The notes below the pieces were generated by a model. The model saw only the letters and a program-made list of their open reading frames with translations, was not told the origin of the DNA and ran no database searches. DNA of 9,416 bases from Clostridiales bacterium (lineage in GTDB: Bacteria > Bacillota > Clostridia > Oscillospirales > Oscillospiraceae). How positions within the stretch are numbered: position 1 is the first letter of the stretch; each line of letters starts with the position of its first letter. The position numbers were made by a program, and so were the translations under genes. This document shows, in pieces, positions 6,608 to 9,416 of the stretch. The stretch lies in contig JAJQAS010000028.1 in assembly GCA_021203685.1 (NCBI GenBank), forward strand, positions 1 through 9,416, read 5' to 3'.

Positions 6608-6619
6608 GTCAATACGCAA
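6591..6619 (-). promoter_or_regulatory. EFR1 promoter, overlapping the hxlR promoter
   Basis: On the minus strand, TTGCGT (6619-6614) and a consensus TATAAT (6596-6591) are 17 bp apart. The hexamers interleave with the hxlR promoter on the other strand, so polymerase binding at one should exclude the other. Confidence 0.6.
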
Positions 6620-6633
6620 GTACGTTATTATTT

Positions 6634-6659
6634 GATAGGTACTATCATTTTTGATAGTA
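6634..6659. promoter_or_regulatory. Candidate HxlR operator with three GATAG half-sites
   Basis: TACTATCA (6640-6647) and TGATAGTA (6652-6659) are a perfect inverted repeat with a TTTT spacer. A further GATAG at 6634-6638 pairs with CTATC at 6642-6646, so three half-sites alternate in orientation. The array ends 13 nt before the hxlR start codon. HxlR proteins bind as dimers to such repeats near divergent genes (family knowledge). Confidence 0.65.
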
Positions 6660-6672
6660 ATGGAGGTTCATT

Positions 6673-7011
6673 ATGAAAGATTACAGTGAAGAAATAGAAA
6701 ACTGCCCGCTTGCCAGTGTTCAGAAAATTGTACATGGCAAGTGGACAATGGTAATCATCTATTTTCTAAGTCAGAGGACGTTGCGTTTCAGTGAGTTAAA
6801 ACGTAAGCTCCCCAATGTTACAGAGGCTAATCTGACTAAAGAACTGCGGGCGCTTGAGGCATATGGCCTGGTTCACAGAGAAGTATATCGGGAAGTCCCT
6901 CCGCGAGTTGAGTATTCGCTCACTCCGATTGGGACAAAGTTTATCCCTGTTTTAGAAGCGCTTGAACAATGGGCGATTGAATATAACGCGCAGGACAATT
7001 TCCTACAATGA
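6673..7011 (+). CDS. HxlR-family winged-helix regulator
   Basis: This 112-residue regulator has the HxlR domain across residues 11-104. Visible landmarks are CPLASVQKIVHGKWTMVIIY (11-30), LRFSELKRKLPNVTEANLTK (37-56), LRALEAYGLVHREVY (58-72) and the wing VPPRVEYSLTPIG (75-87). C11 sits at the position of the redox-sensing cysteine of relatives such as YodB and HypR, so thiol or electrophile sensing is plausible. The start has GGAGG 7 nt upstream and the operator array just before that. It diverges from the EFR1 gene, its likely target. The odd point is the 3' end: the last four codons and the stop lie in DNA homologous to tnpV, read in another frame. The native C-terminus may have been replaced, but the core domain is complete. 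Confidence 0.87.
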   Translation: MKDYSEEIENCPLASVQKIVHGKWTMVIIYFLSQRTLRFSELKRKLPNVTEANLTKELRALEAYGLVHREVYREVPPRVEYSLTPIGTKFIPVLEALEQWAIEYNAQDNFLQ

Positions 7012-7221
7012 GCTTCTGCTGGAAGGCAGACTGAACCGTTATTTGGCATATGTCAACGAACAGGCTCAGACCCGTAATGACCTGCTGGTTGAGCAAATGA
7101 AGGAGCGTCAGGACATCATGGAATAACTCAAGGTGAAATCGTCCTGGAAATGGATCGGCTTGATAAACAACATTGCAGCCTGTGCAAGTCCGATTTGAAC
7201 AAAGCTGAAATCTATAACTAA
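6995..7221 (+). pseudogene. tnpV: tnpV relic, 3' part only, nonsense and frameshift
   Basis: From about 6995 the sequence aligns with positions 369-598 of the first tnpV relic, at roughly three quarters identity by eye. Its frame reads YNELLLEGRLNRYLAYVNEQ, then EQMKERQDIME and a TAA at 7124-7126 (CAA in the ancestor is likely), then W.WIGLINNIAACA. A one-base deletion near 7190-7200 shifts the final codons. The N-terminal half is missing; the junction is with the end of hxlR. It has the same orientation as the first copy. Confidence 0.75.
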
Positions 7222-7246
7222 GTTTGAACTGGTAAAACGGATTACC

Positions 7247-7280
7247 GGTCAGGAGCGGCACAAACGCGCCGCTCCTGACC
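7247..7280. repeat. Perfect 13-bp inverted repeat after the second tnpV relic
   Basis: GGTCAGGAGCGGC (7247-7259) and GCCGCTCCTGACC (7268-7280) are exact reverse complements with an 8-nt loop. There is no U-run on either side. A second hairpin, ACTGGTAA (7228-7235) with TTACCGGT (7242-7249), has one T-G pair and shares three bases with it, so the two structures compete. It could be a decayed terminator or the end of the tnpV element. Confidence 0.8.
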
Positions 7281-7699
7281 AGAGAGTTATAAAATATCGT
7301 GTTCTATGAAGAGACCCTCTACAAGGGTACAGCTTAAGGCGAGAAACGCCCATCCCCCAAATTTGTCCAGCTAACCACGTCCGTTTTATTATGGTATAGT
7401 AAATTTCTTGATGAGTGGGAGACGTGGTTCGCTGTCCAAATTCGTATGAATGGGCGATTTCTCGGATTGGATTTTGGATTAAGATGTTGGGCATTTACTG
7501 TGGGATTGTATATGGCATCTCGACAGTAATTATGAAGGAGTATATGCTGTGACAAGGAACCAATATTGTCTCCTATAAAATAGATAAATTTGTCAATACG
7601 AAGATGAATGTTTTTATCTATCAATGGTCATATGCTCGACACCATCATTAGTACTCTTATGAGCGCAAATATCATTTTGATAAAAAGTTTAGAAATGTC
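7281..7699. other. No identified gene; probably decayed DNA
   Basis: One plus frame is open between a TAA at 7335-7337 and a TAA near 7530 (it includes LDEWETWFAVQIRMNGRFLG and CWAFTVGLYMASRQ). It has no start codon with a binding site until late, and I could not assign it. The minus-strand frames opposite it also lack start context. A small GGCG/CGCC hairpin lies near 7338-7350. The stretch is AT-rich and reads as worn-out mobile DNA. Confidence 0.4.
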
Positions 7700-7728
7700 T
7701 TTACATATGCTCGCAAATACTGTAGAAT
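7700..7728 (+). promoter_or_regulatory. Candidate promoter upstream of the orphan ORF
   Basis: TTTACA (7700-7705) and TAGAAT (7723-7728) are 17 bp apart. The transcript would start near 7735, about 63 nt before the TTG start of the 85-codon ORF. Confidence 0.55.
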
Positions 7729-7797
7729 AAATTGATGATTAAAGCGAAGCGTGAGGGGTGATAAACTTTACAGTCGATTACATCTTGAACAGCTGAT

Positions 7798-8055
7798 TTG
7801 GGAGAAGATAATAAGTTCACTTCCTTTTCTAAAAAGTTTCAGGAATTGTATGTCAACGCCTACCCAAAGGATAAGTCAGTAAACAACGGAGCAGGCCGCG
7901 ATTCGATGAAACATGATGCATTAAACCTCCACATGAAAAAGATAGAAGGTCCTGTAGAATATTCGTTCCAGCCTGTAAAAGATGAGAATGGAAATGATAT
8001 AAAGAGACAATATCAAGTCATAGCGACACTCAGACAGGAAGAAGCAAACATTTAA
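7798..8055 (+). CDS. Hypothetical 85-residue protein, possibly N-terminally damaged
   Basis: I do not recognise this protein. It is hydrophilic and lysine-rich (FTSFSKKFQELYVNAYPKDK, then HDALNLHMKKIEGPVEYSF, then RQYQVIATLRQEE), with no membrane segment or signal peptide. The start is uncertain: the only usable one is TTG at 7798, with no good binding site. A stop (TGA) lies just upstream in frame. A neighbouring frame from GTG 7751 to the TAA at 7880-7882 is open and looks protein-like across the same start (GDKLYSRLHLEQLIWE). This suggests that a frameshift near 7798 split an older gene. A promoter stands at 7700-7728 and a strong hairpin follows the stop at 8065-8091. Phage or mobile-element cargo is possible from context only. 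Confidence 0.45.
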   Translation: MGEDNKFTSFSKKFQELYVNAYPKDKSVNNGAGRDSMKHDALNLHMKKIEGPVEYSFQPVKDENGNDIKRQYQVIATLRQEEANI

Positions 8056-8064
8056 GTATGGCAC

Positions 8065-8091
8065 AGCCCCGGCCTTTCACAGGCCGGGGCT
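8065..8091. terminator. Hairpin terminator between convergent genes
   Basis: AGCCCCGGCCT (8065-8075) pairs perfectly with AGGCCGGGGCT (8081-8091) around TTCAC. There is no long U-run on either strand, so it may end transcription only partly. Its place, 9 nt after the orphan ORF stop and 6 nt from the stop of the minus-strand integrase relic, fits a shared terminator. Confidence 0.7.
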
Positions 8092-8097
8092 TGCACG

Positions 8098-8517
8098 TCA
8101 CAGCGCAATTTGGAGAGAAAATTGCCCGGGCTGGGCAGTCACCTCATTCAGGGGCGTTGCAACCGGGGGATATACCTGAGTGAGCAGCGTGTCTTTCAAT
8201 GCAGCCCTGATTTGCAGCAGTCCGTCCTCCACCGTTCCAGCCCATATGGAAACCAGGGGAAAATCCGGCGCAGTGAAGGTATACCCGCCGTTTTCCGGTG
8301 TGACCAGAAGGGGATAAACCTGCTGCCCTGGAGCGCTCTGATCAATAAAATAAAGCTCGTCCATCAGCTGCATCCCTTCCCACTTGTGGTCGTCCAAGAC
8401 GTGGGCATAGGTGTCCAGCGTAAAGGAAACAGAGTAGTGACCCAGCAGAACCGACAACGTTTTCTCGTCCATTCCCTGTTCCATTGCGCGGGAGGCGAAG
8501 GTGTGTCTGAGCGCATT
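8098..8517 (-). pseudogene. Tyrosine recombinase C-terminus with HicB-like tail
   Basis: The frame is open from just after a TGA at 8520-8518. It reads NALRHTFASRAMEQGMDEKT, LSVLLGHYSVSFTLDTYAHV and LDDHKWEGMQLMDEL. This is the end of a phage/transposon tyrosine recombinase: the box II arginine and following His (ALRHTFA), the LGH histidine and the catalytic Tyr in DTYAHV are present. The His expected before ALR is Asn at the fusion point. The N-terminal arm and the first catalytic arginine are missing, so it cannot recombine DNA. After the catalytic part, about 70 residues (8101-8316) resemble a HicB antitoxin fold: YPLLVTPENGGYTFTAPDFP, AGTVEDGLLQIRAALKD and PPVATPL. An ATG at 8484 (MEQGMDEK) could in principle still give a 128-residue product. 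Confidence 0.8.
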
Positions 8518-8657
8518 TCAGAGATGCCAACACCTTTCCAGAACAAGTGCTCTAAATGCCTGTGTTCGTCCTCTGACCAATAGTTTCCTTCCCGATCCAA
8601 CTGACCGGTTCGGGAACGCATCAGTTGGATGGATTCCCTAATATCTTTTTCAGACAT
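8514..8657 (-). pseudogene. 5' fragment of a small helix-turn-helix protein gene
   Basis: The ATG at 8657 has AAAGGAG about 10 nt upstream. The frame reads MSEKDIRESIQLMRSRTGQL, DREGNYWSEDEHRHLEHLF and WKGVGISEM. The YWSEDE...L..LF..GVGISEM pattern resembles the Myb/SANT-like or sigma-region-like helix-turn-helix of small Clostridia proteins, where WT-EE-E..L..LF..G..I.EIA is typical. After about 48 residues the sequence becomes integrase DNA read in the wrong frame, giving a 97-residue chimeric frame to 8364. The real C-terminus is therefore lost. The family assignment is tentative. Confidence 0.55.
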
Positions 8658-8674
8658 AATGAAAATTCTCCTTT

Positions 8675-8714
8675 CGATGATGCTATGTTTTTACCTCCTG
8701 GTAAAGCATCATCG
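8675..8714 (-). promoter_or_regulatory. Structured leader with possible 9-codon peptide
   Basis: CGATGATGCT (8675-8684) and AGCATCATCG (8705-8714) are an exact 10-bp inverted repeat, with an inner TTACC/GGTAA stem (8691-8695, 8700-8704). On the minus strand it lies just before the ribosome binding site of the truncated helix-turn-helix gene. Minus-strand ATG at 8712 opens MMLYQEVKT and a stop at 8683, with AGGGG about 7 nt upstream. A translated leader that controls the hairpin is possible. Across 8715-8840 I see no gene; a 7-bp TCTACAC/GTGTAGA inverted pair lies at 8747-8753 and 8836-8842. Confidence 0.4.
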
Positions 8715-8840
8715 TTTTACCCCTATGTTCATCTGTAAAATAAAAATCTACACAAAGGAGAACGTTCAACCAAGATAAAACCCATTCAGTTGAGAAAAAA
8801 CCAAAAAAAATGAAACTTTTATCTATCTGAAAAGCGTGTA

Positions 8841-8886
8841 GAAAAATGCCGCCGGAGCCTTCTGGCAGTCCAAAAAACCCCGGCGG
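8841..8886 (-). terminator. Terminator of the resolvase/micro-ORF unit
   Basis: On the minus strand CCGCCGG (8886-8880) pairs with CCGGCGG (8855-8849) across a 24-nt loop, followed by CATTTTTC. It stands 18 nt after the stop of the 33-codon micro-ORF, so the resolvase and both micro-ORFs probably share one transcript ending here. Confidence 0.65.
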
Positions 8887-8903
8887 TGCCGTATGGTGGA
8901 AGA

Positions 8904-9005
8904 TTACAAATCAATGTTACGGCTGCTCAGAAAGACGGGCACAGCCAGCAACGCACCTTCGGCAAAACTGTTGAAGGCGGCTTCGGTAAACGCAGCTAAG
9001 AGCAT
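8904..9005 (-). CDS. 33-residue micro-protein behind the resolvase
   Basis: MLLAAFTEAAFNSFAEGALL is followed by AVPVFLSSRNIDL. GAGGTGA lies about 8 nt before the ATG, and a terminator follows the stop. The peptide is largely hydrophobic with alternating small residues and could be a membrane-associated helix. I do not recognise a family. It is the third gene of an apparent resolvase/micro-ORF operon, 40 nt after the 26-residue ORF. It is too short to prove by sequence alone; the binding site, spacing and terminator are the support. Confidence 0.5.
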   Translation of the reverse strand: MLLAAFTEAAFNSFAEGALLAVPVFLSSRNIDL

Positions 9006-9045
9006 ATGAAAATCACCTCGTTTCTGTTTGAAATCAGTGTGGGGC

Positions 9046-9126
9046 TCACTCGCCGTTAGCGAGAACAATCTCCGACAGGCAGAGCACCGTCAACGTGACG
9101 ACAAAGCCCAATGCAGCCCAACGCAT
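9046..9126 (-). CDS. 26-residue hydrophobic micro-protein, coupled to the resolvase
   Basis: The peptide reads MRWAALGFVVTLTVLCLSEI then VLANGE. It is one clear membrane segment (about 4-23) with a positive N-terminus and an acidic end, a layout shared by small membrane proteins and some type I toxin peptides. Its AGGAGG is inside the last codons of the resolvase, and its ATG begins three bases after the resolvase stop, so translation is probably coupled. An earlier ATG at 9133-9131 (MRNALGC) is only about 2 nt from the AGGAGG and is less likely. Function is unknown. Confidence 0.55.
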   Translation of the reverse strand: MRWAALGFVVTLTVLCLSEIVLANGE

Positions 9127-9129
9127 TTC

Positions 9130-9416
9130 TCATTCCTCCTCTCTACTCTGTACTCTGCGGTAAAAAGTACTTTTGGTCATATTCAGACGCTTCATCGCTT
9201 CGGTGGCGGTCAACTCCTTCCGCCTCCAGCGAGAAACGACTTCATCAAATTCGGACCGCTCAATGGGGCGGCGGCCCTTGTAAATGCCGTTGCGCTTGGC
9301 AATGGCGATACCCTCCTGCTGACGCTGGAGGATGTACTCCCGCTCCAACTCAGCAACGGCACCGAACACAGTCAGCATAAAGCGGCCCGTGGGAGTCGTG
9401 GTGTCGATGGCCTCCT
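9130..9416 (-). CDS. Serine recombinase/resolvase, C-terminal part (5' end outside window)
   Basis: About 95 residues are visible. They open with EAIDTTTPTGRFMLTVFGAV then AELEREYILQRQQEGIAIAK, the long E-helix region of small resolvase/invertase enzymes. GxYKGRRP follows, leading to a Hin-type helix-turn-helix (about the last 45 residues: FDEVVSRWRRKELTATEAMK, LNMTKSTFYRRVQ). The T.TP.G...L...GA.AELERE motif is the classic family signature. The catalytic serine and N-terminal domain lie beyond base 9416. The frame is intact to its stop. It may be a cointegrate resolvase or the recombinase of a small mobile element. A downstream ATG at 9378 would omit the catalytic domain and is not the real start. 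Confidence 0.9.
   Translation of the reverse strand, partial: EAIDTTTPTGRFMLTVFGAVAELEREYILQRQQEGIAIAKRNGIYKGRRPIERSEFDEVVSRWRRKELTATEAMKRLNMTKSTFYRRVQSREEE

Noticed and set aside
7222..7800. Possible tRNA, riboswitch or CRISPR in the gene-poor stretch
   Set aside because: I found no cloverleaf, no recognised aptamer core and no regularly spaced direct repeats.
8110..8583. Plus-strand frame of 157 codons opposite the integrase relic
   Set aside because: The minus strand carries clear recombinase motifs; the plus frame has no binding site or domain.
8747..8842. TCTACAC/GTGTAGA pair as ends of a small insertion element
   Set aside because: Seven-bp inverted pairs about 80 bp apart are expected by chance in AT-rich DNA, and there is no target duplication visible.

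Overview
The window looks like accessory DNA from the chromosome of a gut-type anaerobe of the class Clostridia, probably Oscillospiraceae or a relative. This rests on strong AGGAGG-type ribosome binding sites, sigma-A-like promoters, Clostridia-type tnpV relics, an EFR1-type ferredoxin, and a GC-rich metabolic core set between AT-richer, decayed mobile DNA. The taxon is an inference from family resemblance and base composition.

Layout. 1-893: a tnpV relic with one nonsense codon, a 47-nt palindrome, and the leader of the next operon. 915-2140: two overlapping GntR/FCD-family regulators, closed by a clear terminator (2167-2196). 2256-5210: a promoter, a 16-bp palindromic operator, a DASS/SLC13-type carboxylate transporter, and the two subunits of a class I Fe-S hydro-lyase that closely resembles L(+)-tartrate dehydratase TtdA/TtdB. 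5211-5550: 3' untranslated region with two stem-loops. 5551-6524 (minus): an EFR1-family flavodoxin/ferredoxin gene followed by a truncated VOC-domain gene. 6579-7011: divergent promoters, an inverted-repeat operator and an hxlR regulator whose last codons lie in a second tnpV relic (6995-7221). 7222-8091: mostly decayed sequence with hairpins, one promoter and an orphan 85-codon ORF. 8098-8657 (minus): a tyrosine recombinase C-terminus carrying a HicB-like tail, fused out of frame to the start of a small YWxxDE-type helix-turn-helix protein. 8841-9416 (minus): the C-terminal half of a serine recombinase, two overlooked micro-ORFs behind it, and a terminator.

How it works together. The core 915-5210 reads as an inducible uptake-and-dehydration module. 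One or both GntR proteins probably bind the ATATTGTA/TACAATAT palindrome just downstream of the transporter promoter. The transporter brings in a C4-dicarboxylate, and TtdAB dehydrates it (L-tartrate to oxaloacetate is the best guess). The EFR1/VOC/HxlR group is a separate redox-type locus with its own divergent control. The two same-orientation tnpV relics about 6.4 kb apart, the truncated VOC gene, and the chimeric integrase suggest the region was assembled by repeated insertion and deletion. The least expected items are the micro-ORF pair behind the resolvase and the HicB-like tail on the integrase relic.
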